A stretch of DNA of 64,000 nt from Leisingera sp. ANG1 (lineage in GTDB: Bacteria; Pseudomonadota; Alphaproteobacteria; Rhodobacterales; Rhodobacteraceae), in NCBI RefSeq assembly GCF_000203975.2, contig NZ_AFCF02000014.1:1-64000 (forward strand), in the 5' to 3' direction. Numbering within the stretch: position 1 is the first letter of the stretch; every line of letters starts with the position of its first letter. The position numbers and the translations under genes were made by a program. Positions 27,609-35,996 of the stretch are shown here, one piece after another. The notes under the pieces were generated by a model. The model had not been told where the DNA came from. It worked only from the letters and a program-made list of their open reading frames with translations, and made no database searches.

Positions 27609-28309
27609 CATCGCCCCTGGTCACCATATTGGATGATGAGCCGGAAATCCGGCAGATCCTGACCGAAACGCTGGAGGACGCAGGCTTTCGCACCCAAAGC
27701 TTTGCACGCGCGCGGGAATTCGAGGCCGCGCTGAACCGGGTGACGCCGGACGTCTGCCTGGTGGACCTGTCGCTGCCCGATACCGACGGGCTGGCACTGG
27801 TGCACCGGCTGGCGCTGGAACAGGGAGCGGCAGTCATCATCATTTCCGGCCGGGCGCAGGTGCAGGACCGGGTGACCGGCCTGGAACTGGGCGCTGACGA
27901 TTATATCACCAAGCCCTTCGACCCGGCAGAGGTCGTGGCCCGCGTCCGGGCCCGCCTGCGTGCTGGCCCGCGAACCGCAGCGCCCGCCAGCAACACCGCA
28001 AGGTTTGCCGGCTGGACCGCCCATTTCGACCGCTACGTGCTGGAGGATTCCGAGGGCTCCGAGACCCCGTTCTCCCATGCCGAAGGTGAGGTGCTGCGGC
28101 TGTTCCTGGACAGCCCCAAACGGCTGATCTCCCGCGCACAGATGCAGGAGATGCTGGGTGGCGCGGCCGGTGACAGCTTTGACCGGGCGATGGACGTGCG
28201 CATTTCGCGCCTGCGCACCAAGCTGCGCGAAGATCCTAAGAACCCGCGGCTGATCAAGACGATTTACGGCGCAGGCTATATCTTTTTGGGCGATGTCGAC
28301 TGGGCCTAA
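27605..28309 (+). CDS. OmpR-type response regulator
   Basis: 234 residues. The receiver has the acidic pair Asp10-Asp11, phosphoacceptor Asp54 in CLVDLSLPD, and Lys103 in ITKPFDP. The winged-helix DNA-binding domain (about 140-228) ends RLRTKLREDPKNPRLIKTIYGAGYIF. It overlaps the kinase stop by four bases and is certainly its partner. Targets are unknown; the divergent acyl-CoA ligase/liv operon is one candidate. Confidence 0.94.
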   Translation: MTSPLVTILDDEPEIRQILTETLEDAGFRTQSFARAREFEAALNRVTPDVCLVDLSLPDTDGLALVHRLALEQGAAVIIISGRAQVQDRVTGLELGADDYITKPFDPAEVVARVRARLRAGPRTAAPASNTARFAGWTAHFDRYVLEDSEGSETPFSHAEGEVLRLFLDSPKRLISRAQMQEMLGGAAGDSFDRAMDVRISRLRTKLREDPKNPRLIKTIYGAGYIFLGDVDWA

Positions 28310-28375
28310 CCCCGCTCAGGTAGAAAAGCACCCAGACCGCACTACGCTCCTGTTGATAGACAAAAGGAGCGAAAG

Positions 28376-28774
28376 ATGACGCAGTTGCAGTATTTTACCG
28401 CCCTTTCGGGGCTTTGGGTGGCGCTGGCCTGGCTGCCCTATATCCTTGACCGGGTCATGGTCCGCGGGCTGATGGGAGCAATGGCCAATCCCGGCCCCAG
28501 CGACCTGCCGCAATCGCTGTGGGCGCAGCGCGCGCACCGGGCGCATATCGTTGGGGTAGAACTATTTGCCGCCTTTGCGCCGCTTTCCGTTCTGGCGATG
28601 CTGGTGCTGCCGCCAGAGGATCAGCCCGGCACCTTGGGCCTCAGCTTCTTCCTCGGCATGGCAGCGCATTATGTCGTCTACGCCATCGGCATTCCGGTGC
28701 TGCGCACGCTGGCCTTTGCGGTGGCGGCGCTGTCTTCCGCGCTGCTGGGGCTTACGCTGCTGGGCACTGCATAG
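28376..28774 (+). CDS. MAPEG-family membrane protein
   Basis: 132 residues, four membrane helices. The cytoplasmic loop WAQRAHRAHIVGVELFAAFAP matches the MAPEG pattern (R-A-x-R-A-H-x-N-x-x-E), though the usual Asn is Gly here. Eukaryotic members are glutathione-dependent; bacterial ones are mostly uncharacterised. AAAAGGAG precedes the ATG. It is 66 bases after the response regulator and probably separate from it. Confidence 0.85.
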   Translation: MTQLQYFTALSGLWVALAWLPYILDRVMVRGLMGAMANPGPSDLPQSLWAQRAHRAHIVGVELFAAFAPLSVLAMLVLPPEDQPGTLGLSFFLGMAAHYVVYAIGIPVLRTLAFAVAALSSALLGLTLLGTA

Positions 28775-28815
28775 AGATTCTTGCCCGGGCGAATCACTTG
28801 GCATAGAATCACCCC

Positions 28816-29043
28816 ATGGCCACCTGTCTGCTCTACCGCCAAGCCCCCTCGCGCCCGTCGCGGTTCTACCGCATTGAGCTGGCGATGAATCTGTTCTCCG
28901 AAGTCTCCGTGCTGCGGGAATGGGGCGTGGCCGGCGGCAACGGGCAAAGCGTGATCAATATCTACGCCAACCTGCGCGAGGCTTCGCTGGCCGCTGACAG
29001 GCACCGCAACCGGATGATCAAGCGCGGCTACGGCCGGGCCTGA
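28816..29043 (+). CDS. stand-alone WGR-domain protein
   Basis: 75 residues, essentially one WGR domain: FYRIELAMNLFSEVSVLREWGVAGGNGQS, with W-G followed by G instead of the usual R, then NIYANLREASLAADRHRNRMIKRGY. In eukaryotes WGR lies in PARPs and binds nucleic acid ends; short bacterial forms are common in alphaproteobacteria and their role is unclear. No strong ribosome site. Convergent with the M20 gene. Confidence 0.82.
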   Translation: MATCLLYRQAPSRPSRFYRIELAMNLFSEVSVLREWGVAGGNGQSVINIYANLREASLAADRHRNRMIKRGYGRA

Positions 29044-29046
29044 CCC

Positions 29047-29099
29047 GCGCCGCTCCAGCGGCGCCCGGCCAAACTGTGACGGGCCTCTGACAGGAGGCC
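29047..29099. terminator. two hairpins between convergent genes
   Basis: GCGCCGCT / AGCGGCGC (29047-29064, loop CC) and GGCCTC / GAGGCC (29082-29099, loop TGACAG) lie between the WGR and M20 genes. Neither has a T run, so termination is only suggested. Confidence 0.35.
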
Positions 29100-29115
29100 G
29101 GGAACAGGCGGGAGA

Positions 29116-30315
29116 TCACCCGGCCAGGGCGCGGGCAGCGCGGTCCAGAACTTGCAGCCCCAGCACCAGGTCCTCCTCGTCCGTATCCTCGTCAAAGGCA
29201 TGACTGATACCGCCAATCGACGGCACAAACAGCATCCCAGCAGGCATAACCGTTGCCAGATTGGCCGCATCATGCAGCGCGCCGGAGGGCATCTTCTGCC
29301 ACTTGCCGGGTGCCAGAGCCTGCGCTGCCTCGGCCAGTTCCGCCTGAAACCGTGCATCCATCGCCGCCGGTTCTATACCCATCACCGGGCCAAGCTCAGC
29401 CTTTACACCTTGATCCGCAGCAATCTCCCGCGCGGTCTCCTTGATGATGCCCTCCATACTTGCCAGCCGACCGGCATCTGCATCCCGCCACTGCATGGAG
29501 AACTCCACCCGCCCCGGAACCACGGAGGACGCATTGGGGTGCAGCGCCACATGGCCGATGGTCCAGACCGTGGCGGGTGTCACCACATTCGAAAAACGGC
29601 TGTTTAGAGCCGCATTGAAGGAAGACAGCGCCTGGAACGCGTCCCGGCGCAGGTGCATCGGCGTAGTGCCTGCATGGTTCTGCCGACCCTCAAACGTGAT
29701 CCGCATATCCCGGATGCCGGCAATGTCCGTCACCACCCCGATCCTCAGGCCGGTTTCCTCCAGATAAGGGCCCTGCTCGATATGCATTTCAAGGAACCCG
29801 GTGAACCTGTCATGCGGCAGGAAATCCCCGGCCAGATCCGCCATCTGCGCCCGCATGTCTGCAAGGCTGTTGCCCTGAGTGTCAGCAAACCCGTCCGCCT
29901 CTTCCAGTTCCAGCTTGCCGGTCCAGACATCAGAGCCGGTCAGCACCCCGAACCGCCCCTCTTCATCCTGGAAGCTGACGCAGGAAATGAGCGGCCCGCC
30001 ATCCTCCTTGGCGGCGCGGGCAGCCTCAAGCCCGGCAATCACGCCCAGCGCCCCGTCCAGCCAGCCGCCTTCGGGCTGGGTGTCACTGTGCGACCCCAGC
30101 AGCAGGCTCTTCCCGGCCGCCAGTCCGAAAAGGTTGCCGAGCGGGTCGAAATGCGGCTCTAACCCGGCGCCTTTAATACGTTCCGCCAACCATTTGCGCG
30201 CGGCGATGTCAGCGTCCGAGTAGGCCTGCCGCACCACGCCCTTGCCCGCACCTGACGCGCCAAAGCTACGCAGCTTATGCAGGTCATCAAGAAATCTCTG
30301 AGGATCAAGGGGCAT
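29116..30315 (-). CDS. M20-family amidohydrolase (N-carbamoyl amino acid / allantoate type)
   Basis: 399 residues from the ATG at 30315, with GGAG upstream. Metal-binding landmarks of the hydantoinase/carbamoylase branch are [32 protein letters not shown] and [13 protein letters not shown], then the dimerisation-domain motif [17 protein letters not shown] and the late [11 protein letters not shown]. These two-metal enzymes cleave carbamoyl or ureido groups from amino acids or allantoate. The substrate is undetermined. Divergent from the phosphatase gene. Confidence 0.88.
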   Translation of the reverse strand: MPLDPQRFLDDLHKLRSFGASGAGKGVVRQAYSDADIAARKWLAERIKGAGLEPHFDPLGNLFGLAAGKSLLLGSHSDTQPEGGWLDGALGVIAGLEAARAAKEDGGPLISCVSFQDEEGRFGVLTGSDVWTGKLELEEADGFADTQGNSLADMRAQMADLAGDFLPHDRFTGFLEMHIEQGPYLEETGLRIGVVTDIAGIRDMRITFEGRQNHAGTTPMHLRRDAFQALSSFNAALNSRFSNVVTPATVWTIGHVALHPNASSVVPGRVEFSMQWRDADAGRLASMEGIIKETAREIAADQGVKAELGPVMGIEPAAMDARFQAELAEAAQALAPGKWQKMPSGALHDAANLATVMPAGMLFVPSIGGISHAFDEDTDEEDLVLGLQVLDRAARALAG

Positions 30316-30458
30316 GGCAAATCTCCAATCTGGCAGATGCACACTGCGCCATGTCTTTCGCGCCTACAATGAATTTGGCAGACGCAGTTTCAAGCCGCCC
30401 TTCCCTCTGCCTGCAAGCTCCCCTAAGACTCCCCCGGTAACAACGGAGCCGCTGCCCC

Positions 30459-31109
30459 ATGTCCCACATCACGCTGATCCGCCACGGCCAGGCCAACACC
30501 CAGGCCCGCGACGAGGCCAGCTATGACCGGCTCAGCGATCTGGGCCACCAGCAGGCGGCCTGGCTGGGCGACCACCTGCGGGCCAGCGGCAGCCATCATC
30601 CGCGTGTCTATTGCGGTACTCTGACCCGCCATATCGAGACCGCAGCCTCAATGGGCTTTGCAGAACCGGTACAGGACGCGCGGTTGAACGAGATGGAGTA
30701 TTTCACCCTTGCCGAGGCGATGCGCGATCAGCACGGGTTGCCCATTCCAGAAGAGCGTGAGGGGTTTGTCGACCATCTGCCAAAGGTCTTCGCCGCCTGG
30801 GCAGCCGGCGAAATTGCAGAGCCTTACGAGAGCTGGTCGCAATTCGAAACCCGCACCCGCCAAGCGCTGGAAGAGATCGCCGTAGGCGACGGCCCGGCCT
30901 TGGTGGTGACGTCTGGCGGGCTGATCTCCATGGCAATGCGGCAGGCGTTGGGGCTGGACACCGCAGGCATGGCCCGGATTGCCCTGGCGGTGATGAACAC
31001 CTCCATGCACCGGCTGTTCCCCATCGGCGGCCACTGGAGCCCGGTTTTGTTCAATGCGGTGCCGCATCTGGAAGCGCCGGACCGGCATTTTGCCCAGACA
31101 CATCTCTGA
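30459..31109 (+). CDS. histidine phosphatase superfamily protein
   Basis: 216 residues with the catalytic LIRHGQAN (residues 5-12) and a late VVTSGGLISM, where the family often has GH. The usual second catalytic His of GGH appears to be replaced: the segment reads SGGLIS. Other core features (SDLGHQQAAWLGDHL, arginine after YCGTLTRHIETA) are intact. Substrate unknown; could be a phosphomonoesterase with altered activity. First gene of a tight plus-strand run, 21 bases from the GST gene. Confidence 0.85.
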   Translation: MSHITLIRHGQANTQARDEASYDRLSDLGHQQAAWLGDHLRASGSHHPRVYCGTLTRHIETAASMGFAEPVQDARLNEMEYFTLAEAMRDQHGLPIPEEREGFVDHLPKVFAAWAAGEIAEPYESWSQFETRTRQALEEIAVGDGPALVVTSGGLISMAMRQALGLDTAGMARIALAVMNTSMHRLFPIGGHWSPVLFNAVPHLEAPDRHFAQTHL

Positions 31110-31130
31110 GACATAAACGGGAGGGACGAC

Positions 31131-31745
31131 ATGCAGCTCTACTATGCCCCCAATACCATCTCGGTGGCCGTCGCCATCGCGCTTGAAGAAGCCGGTATAG
31201 ACTATGAGGCGGTCAAGATCGACTTTGCCGCCAAGGAACAGACCGGTGCGGCCTATGCCCAGATCAACCCCAAGGGCCGGGTGCCTGCGCTGGCGGTCGA
31301 GGGTGGCATCCTGACAGAAACCGGCGCGCTGCTGGAGTACATCGCTGACATGGCTCCGGAGGCGGGCTTGCGGCCGCAGGACCCGGTTCTGCTGGCACGG
31401 ATGCGCGAGGTGATGTTTTACCTCGCCTCCACCATGCATGTGAACCACGCGCACCGCTTGCGCGGCGCCCGCTGGGCCAAGGAGCGGACCAGCTGGAAGG
31501 ACATGCAGAAGATGGTGCCCCAGACCATGGCCGCCTCCTGCGGCTACATCAGTCAATCCGGACTGCGCGGCCCGTTTGTACTGGGGGACGAGGTCAGCCT
31601 CGCCGACTGCTACCTTTACGTAGTTTGCACCTGGCTGGAAGGTGACGGGGTGAACACCGCGGATTTCCCGAAAATCCAGAACTTCATGACGGCAATGGAA
31701 CAGCGCCCATCCGTGCGCGCGGTCTATGCCAAGGGAATGCTTTGA
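31131..31745 (+). CDS. glutathione S-transferase family protein
   Basis: 204 residues. Thioredoxin-like N half MQLYYAPNTISVAVAIALEEAG and INPKGRVPALAVEGGILTETGALLEYIA (the cis-proline and glutathione-contacting TET), then the all-helical C half with GDEVSLADCYLYVVCTWL. GGGAGG precedes the ATG. It lies 11 bases before the lysine-pathway dehydrogenase, so the two are likely co-transcribed. Whether it detoxifies a pathway aldehyde or is unrelated cannot be told. Confidence 0.9.
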   Translation: MQLYYAPNTISVAVAIALEEAGIDYEAVKIDFAAKEQTGAAYAQINPKGRVPALAVEGGILTETGALLEYIADMAPEAGLRPQDPVLLARMREVMFYLASTMHVNHAHRLRGARWAKERTSWKDMQKMVPQTMAASCGYISQSGLRGPFVLGDEVSLADCYLYVVCTWLEGDGVNTADFPKIQNFMTAMEQRPSVRAVYAKGML

Positions 31746-31756
31746 AGGACATGACA

Positions 31757-32809
31757 ATGACGCATCTGTGGGTACGGGCCGAGCAGCGCCCCAACGAAGA
31801 CCGGGTGGGCCTGACGCCCGAAGGCGCCAAGGCTCTGCAGGCCGCGGGAATCAAGGTCACGGTCGAAGAAAGCTCTGTCCGGGCAATCCCGCTGCAGGGC
31901 TACATTGATGCAGGCTGCGAGATTGCGGCGGAGAACTCCTGGCCGCAGGCGCCTGCGGACGCGATCATCTTCGGTCTGAAAGAGCTGCCCGAGGATGGTA
32001 CCCCGCTGCCGCACCGCCACATCATGTTCGGCCATGCCTTCAAGGGCCAGCACTCCGGCAAGGCTTTGCTGGAGCGGTTCAAGTCCGGCGGCGGCACGCT
32101 TTATGATCTGGAATACCTGGTCGACGAGACCGGCCGCCGGGTTGCCGCCTTTGGCTACTGGGCGGGCTATGCCGGCGCCGCGGTGACGCTGAAAGCCTGG
32201 GCCGCGCAGCAGCGCGGAGAACTCTGCGGCCCGGTTGGTGTCTACGGCGGCAAGGATGCCTTGCTGGCAGACTTGGGCGCGGAGCTTGACGCCCTGAACA
32301 TGGACCGCCCCACCGCGATCGTGATCGGCGCGCTTGGCAGGGTTGGCACCGGTGCGGCGGATCTATGCGAGGCGATGGGAGTCGCTGTCACCAAATGGGA
32401 CATGGCGGAAACCGCCAGCGGCGGCCCGTTCCCGGAGATCCTGGCCCATGACCTGTTCCTGAACTGTATCTTCGCACGTCCGGGCACCCCGGTCTTTGTC
32501 CCGCGAGAGGCCCTGACGGCGGACCGCAAGCTGACCGCCATCGGCGATGTCGCCTGTGACCCGGACAGCGATTACAACCCGGTGCCGGTCTATGACCGCG
32601 CAACCACCTGGGAGGCCCCAGCACTGCGCGTTGCCGAAAACCCGATGCTCGACGTGATGGCAATCGACAATCTGCCGTCGATGCTGCCGGTGGAGAGCTC
32701 CCAGGATTACGCAGCTCAGCTGCTGCCCTCGCTACTGACGCTAACCGATCTGGATAGCGGCGTGTGGGGCCGGGCCAAGGCCACATTCCTGGAGCACTTG
32801 CCCCAATGA
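31757..32809 (+). CDS. saccharopine dehydrogenase, L-lysine-forming type (lysine-ketoglutarate reductase, LYS1-like)
   Basis: 350 residues from the ATG at 31757, chosen because GAAGGA is seven bases upstream; two earlier in-frame codons are less well placed. It has the alanine-dehydrogenase-like N-terminal domain with Lys75 (GLKELPED) and His93 (FGHAFKGQ), positions matching the catalytic Lys/His pair of yeast Lys1, and a Rossmann segment AIVIGALGRVGTGAADLC. In bacteria with the second dehydrogenase alongside, the reaction likely runs lysine + 2-oxoglutarate to saccharopine. Its stop overlaps the next start by four bases. Confidence 0.9.
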   Translation: MTHLWVRAEQRPNEDRVGLTPEGAKALQAAGIKVTVEESSVRAIPLQGYIDAGCEIAAENSWPQAPADAIIFGLKELPEDGTPLPHRHIMFGHAFKGQHSGKALLERFKSGGGTLYDLEYLVDETGRRVAAFGYWAGYAGAAVTLKAWAAQQRGELCGPVGVYGGKDALLADLGAELDALNMDRPTAIVIGALGRVGTGAADLCEAMGVAVTKWDMAETASGGPFPEILAHDLFLNCIFARPGTPVFVPREALTADRKLTAIGDVACDPDSDYNPVPVYDRATTWEAPALRVAENPMLDVMAIDNLPSMLPVESSQDYAAQLLPSLLTLTDLDSGVWGRAKATFLEHLPQ

Positions 32810-33072
32810 ACGCGACATACATCGGATTTCTGGCGGCCCTCCTCGGCACCATCTGCTGGCTGCCGCAGGCCTGGAAAGCCTGGGCAACCCGGGACACCGC
32901 CGGTCTGTCCCTGCCTGCAAACCTGATGTTTCTCGGAACCGTCAGCCTGTGGCTGATCTATGGGCTGCTGGTGGGTGATGCGCCCATCATCCTTGCCAAT
33001 GCCTGCACCATCGTCATTGTTCTGGCGATCATCGCGGCGATCCTGAAATACAAGAAAGGGACTGACACATGA
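32806..33072 (+). CDS. single PQ-loop membrane protein (SemiSWEET family)
   Basis: 88 residues with three membrane helices (about 4-21, 37-55, 60-80). The PQ-loop signature is GTICWLPQAWKAW with Pro20-Gln21, then TAGLSLP, WLIYG (49-53), and Pro60 with Asn65 in the third helix, all conserved in SemiSWEETs. Such half-transporters dimerise to form one pore. ATG overlaps the preceding stop by four bases, and its own stop overlaps the next start by four bases, so it is translationally locked between two lysine-degradation enzymes. See findings for a lysine-transport hypothesis. Confidence 0.9.
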   Translation: MNATYIGFLAALLGTICWLPQAWKAWATRDTAGLSLPANLMFLGTVSLWLIYGLLVGDAPIILANACTIVIVLAIIAAILKYKKGTDT

Positions 33073-34211
33073 CTATTCACTGGTGCGGCACCGGCCTGTC
33101 GGCAATCCCCGGCTTGCGCCGTCTGCTGGAAGCGGGCCATGACGTGGCGGTCTGGAACCGGACCACCGACAAGGCGCGCGAGGCCGTGGGCGACCTGACC
33201 ACCAACATCCACGCCTTCAGCATCGCCAACCTGGGCCAGATGCTGAGCCCTAAGGACGTCATCGTCTCGATGCTGCCCGGCGACTGGCATGTGCCGCTGG
33301 CGGAGCTGGCCATCGAGCACGGCGCGCATTTCGTCTCCTCCTCCTACATCGCGCCGGAAATGCGGGCGCTGGACCAGAAGGCCAAGGATGCGGGCGTCTG
33401 CCTGATCAACGAGGTTGGCCTGGATCCGGGTATCGACCATCTGATGGCCCATGCGCTGGTCGCGGATTACAAGGCCTCCGATGCCTTCGACCCGGCTAAC
33501 GAGATCAGCTTCATCTCCTACTGCGGCGGCATCCCCAAGACCCCGAACCCATTCCGTTACAAATTCAGCTGGTCGCCGCTTGGCGTGCTGAAGGCGCTGC
33601 GCTCGCCGTCGAAGTCGATCCGCGATTTCAAGGAACTGGATGTCGCCCGCCCGTGGGATGCGATCTCCTCCTATGAGGCACCGCTGCCCGCCCCCGAAAG
33701 CTTCGAGGTCTACCCGAACCGCGACTCGATCCCCTTCATGGGCCAGTACGAATTCGGCGAAGACTGGAAGGTGAAGGAATTTGTCCGCGGCACCCTGCGC
33801 CTCAACGGCTGGGCCGATGCCTGGGCGGATGTCTTCAAGGAGGTCGAGACCCTCTCCGGCCCCGAGGGCGATGCCCGCTTGAAGGAAATGTCCGACCAGT
33901 TCTGGGCCGAAAACGCCTATGACGAGGGTGAGGCGGACCGGGTGGTGCTGTGCGTGGGCCTGAAGGCCGAGAAAGACGGCGCCGAGATCTGGCACAAGAC
34001 CTATGTGATGGACGCCTGGGGCGACGCGCGCGGCACTGCAATGGCGCGCCTGGTCTCCTATCCGGTATCTTTTGCCATCGAGGCCGCGATGAACGGCAAG
34101 ATCGCCGCAGGAGTCCATGCCGCGCCCAGCGACCCTGCCCTGGTCGAAAAGTGGATGGGTGAGATCGGCAAACTGGCGCAGCACCTTGAAGTCGTTGACA
34201 GCAAGGCCTGA
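33069..34211 (+). CDS. saccharopine dehydrogenase, glutamate-forming type (LYS9-like)
   Basis: 380 residues. N-terminal Rossmann segment MTIHWCGTGLSAIPGLRRLLEAGHDVAVWNR, then SSYIAPEMRALDQKAKDAGVCLINEVGLDPGIDHLMA, the conserved family core, then SYCGGIPKTPNPFRYKFSWSPLG. It should oxidise saccharopine to glutamate and alpha-aminoadipate semialdehyde, completing the first stage of lysine breakdown begun by the gene upstream. Start overlaps the PQ-loop gene stop. A terminator follows 19 bases after the stop, closing the operon. Confidence 0.92.
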   Translation: MTIHWCGTGLSAIPGLRRLLEAGHDVAVWNRTTDKAREAVGDLTTNIHAFSIANLGQMLSPKDVIVSMLPGDWHVPLAELAIEHGAHFVSSSYIAPEMRALDQKAKDAGVCLINEVGLDPGIDHLMAHALVADYKASDAFDPANEISFISYCGGIPKTPNPFRYKFSWSPLGVLKALRSPSKSIRDFKELDVARPWDAISSYEAPLPAPESFEVYPNRDSIPFMGQYEFGEDWKVKEFVRGTLRLNGWADAWADVFKEVETLSGPEGDARLKEMSDQFWAENAYDEGEADRVVLCVGLKAEKDGAEIWHKTYVMDAWGDARGTAMARLVSYPVSFAIEAAMNGKIAAGVHAAPSDPALVEKWMGEIGKLAQHLEVVDSKA

Positions 34212-34229
34212 TCACAGGCTGAAACAACG

Positions 34230-34256
34230 AAGGGCGCCAGATTGCGGCGCCCTTTT
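34230..34256 (+). terminator. terminator of the saccharopine operon
   Basis: Nine-base-pair stem AAGGGCGCC / GGCGCCCTT, seven-base loop, short T run. Confidence 0.85.
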
Positions 34257-34280
34257 GCTGTGAAGAACTGCGCGGCCGGA

Positions 34281-34604
34281 TCAGCGGCCGATCACATCAT
34301 CCTCGACATCGTTCACGTCGATCCCCAGCGCTTCCAGCCCGGCTTCCAGATTGTCGGCCAGGTGCGGCGTGCCAAGCAGGTAGTCCACGGTCGGCGTGGT
34401 GGCTTCCTGGCGGGCGGTATAAATCGCCTCACCCAGCTCCTCCGGTTCGAAACTGCCGCGGCCGACCCACATGATGCCGACCAGCTCCGATTGCTGGTCC
34501 TCGCTCATCCGGTCGATGAAGGCGCGCAGCTCACCCTCAGCCCGGCCCAGCTCCCGGGCCATCATCGCCACCTGTGCCACCTTGCGGACTGAGATCTCCA
34601 GCAT
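34281..34604 (-). CDS. DUF3775-type small protein
   Basis: 107 residues, acidic. Features I associate with DUF3775: LEISVRKVAQVAMMARE near the start, MSEDQQSELVGIMWVGRGSFEPEELGEAI, then TPTVDYLLGTPHLADNLEAGLEALG. No catalytic residues stand out and no function is known. It faces the saccharopine operon convergently across its terminator. Confidence 0.8.
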   Translation of the reverse strand: MLEISVRKVAQVAMMARELGRAEGELRAFIDRMSEDQQSELVGIMWVGRGSFEPEELGEAIYTARQEATTPTVDYLLGTPHLADNLEAGLEALGIDVNDVEDDVIGR

Positions 34605-34691
34605 TGCTCCATTCCTTCTGTTCGCAGCCTCAGCATATCAAACCGCAGGCAAAACGCCTAAGTCTTTGATCTGTGGCAAATGGAGCGGCGG

Positions 34692-35996
34692 TTAGCCTTG
34701 TGCCTGGCCGAAAAGCGCGAGCCCCTTGCTGCGTCCGCGCAAGACCTCCTCCGGCAGAGAAGCCCAGCCCTCTTGCGCTGGCTCTTTGCCAGCAGCTTGG
34801 AGCAAGTCCGCTGACGCAATCACGGCCATGCCCTGCGCCTTGGTCAGCTGCTCCAGCCGCGCGGCGGTGTTCACCGTGTCGCCAAATACCGAGTACTCCA
34901 ACCGCTCTGGCGTTCCGGTCACCCCCGAAAACACCTCTCCCCAGTGCAGCCCGATCCCAACACCCAGGCCGGCATCCCCTGCCTGGTCCCGAGTGTGACG
35001 CCAGTCCTTCATTTGCGCCAATAGCCCCTCGGAGCACTCCAGCGCCCGGGCCGCAGCGCGCTCGCCTTCGAACAGGATCATCGCCGCATCGCCGATGTAT
35101 TTGTCGATCAAACCTCCAGTCCGGGCAGACACCTCTTCCACCCGGGTCCTGAACTCCGTAATCAGGCGGCTTACCTCCTGCGGCTCTCGCCCCTCGCACC
35201 AGGTGGTGAACCCGCGGATGTCAATGAACAGTATCGCCATTTTTTGCTGCCGGCCTGCCTGCATCTCCGCCAGCCCGCCGCCCGCAAGGCGGTCTGCCAG
35301 CTGCGCCGGCAGGTAGCGGGTCAGGTTTGCTTTCTGACGGGCTTCGTCGAGTGAGCGATGCAAAAGCCCGCGCATCCGCAGCGCAGCCACCACCAGAACA
35401 CCGCCTGCCAGGCACAGCATGACCAGGCGCATGAAGTTGGGCGGCGAGTCCAAGGTGAGCCTGATCCTTTCTATCAGGTCCGGCGCGGCCTCAGGCGGCT
35501 GCCACAGGATCATCCAGCCAAACCCGGCCGCAATCAGCAGTAGCATCACGGCCAGCCGCAATGGGTTCAGCCTGAGGACGCCAAAGGCCAGCACGACAGG
35601 GGCCATCCACACGGCTGGCATTGCAAAGACCGCCCCGCCCGGCACGCCGGTGTTCAGCAGCGACAAAAAGGTGTTCAGCAGCAGAAAGGCGCAATCGGCA
35701 AATACCGCCAACCAGATCATCCAGGGCTTGAACAACTGTTTGCTGATCGCCCAATAGATCAGCACGCCCACCGCCAGGTAAGATAACATGGTGGCTGTTG
35801 CCAGCCCGACCTGACGCCGCAAATGCGGTTCCTCAATCACCCGAACGGCCTCAATGGCCAGCACCATCGCCAGCATCAGGCCCAGCGCCACGGCTATCCT
35901 CAAGAGCGCAACGATGCGTTCCGCTTCAACTTCCGCTGCGCGCAACAGGGCTGTTTCCTGCGGCTTCAGAGCCTTCAGCGCCGGCAGCAGCTGCAT
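34692..35996 (-). CDS. membrane class III adenylate/guanylate cyclase
   Basis: 434 residues. The N-terminal half carries about six membrane helices (30-50, 66-84, 92-115, 124-140, 147-165, 189-207). The cyclase domain (about 245-430) has metal aspartates Asp259 (FIDIRGFT) and Asp303 (YIGDAAMI), Lys299 just before, and the transition-state Asn377-Arg380 in FGDTVNTAAR, so it looks active. The ATG follows immediately after the rmuC stop (TAGATG), so the two are translationally coupled. Confidence 0.93.
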   Translation of the reverse strand: MQLLPALKALKPQETALLRAAEVEAERIVALLRIAVALGLMLAMVLAIEAVRVIEEPHLRRQVGLATATMLSYLAVGVLIYWAISKQLFKPWMIWLAVFADCAFLLLNTFLSLLNTGVPGGAVFAMPAVWMAPVVLAFGVLRLNPLRLAVMLLLIAAGFGWMILWQPPEAAPDLIERIRLTLDSPPNFMRLVMLCLAGGVLVVAALRMRGLLHRSLDEARQKANLTRYLPAQLADRLAGGGLAEMQAGRQQKMAILFIDIRGFTTWCEGREPQEVSRLITEFRTRVEEVSARTGGLIDKYIGDAAMILFEGERAAARALECSEGLLAQMKDWRHTRDQAGDAGLGVGIGLHWGEVFSGVTGTPERLEYSVFGDTVNTAARLEQLTKAQGMAVIASADLLQAAGKEPAQEGWASLPEEVLRGRSKGLALFGQAQG

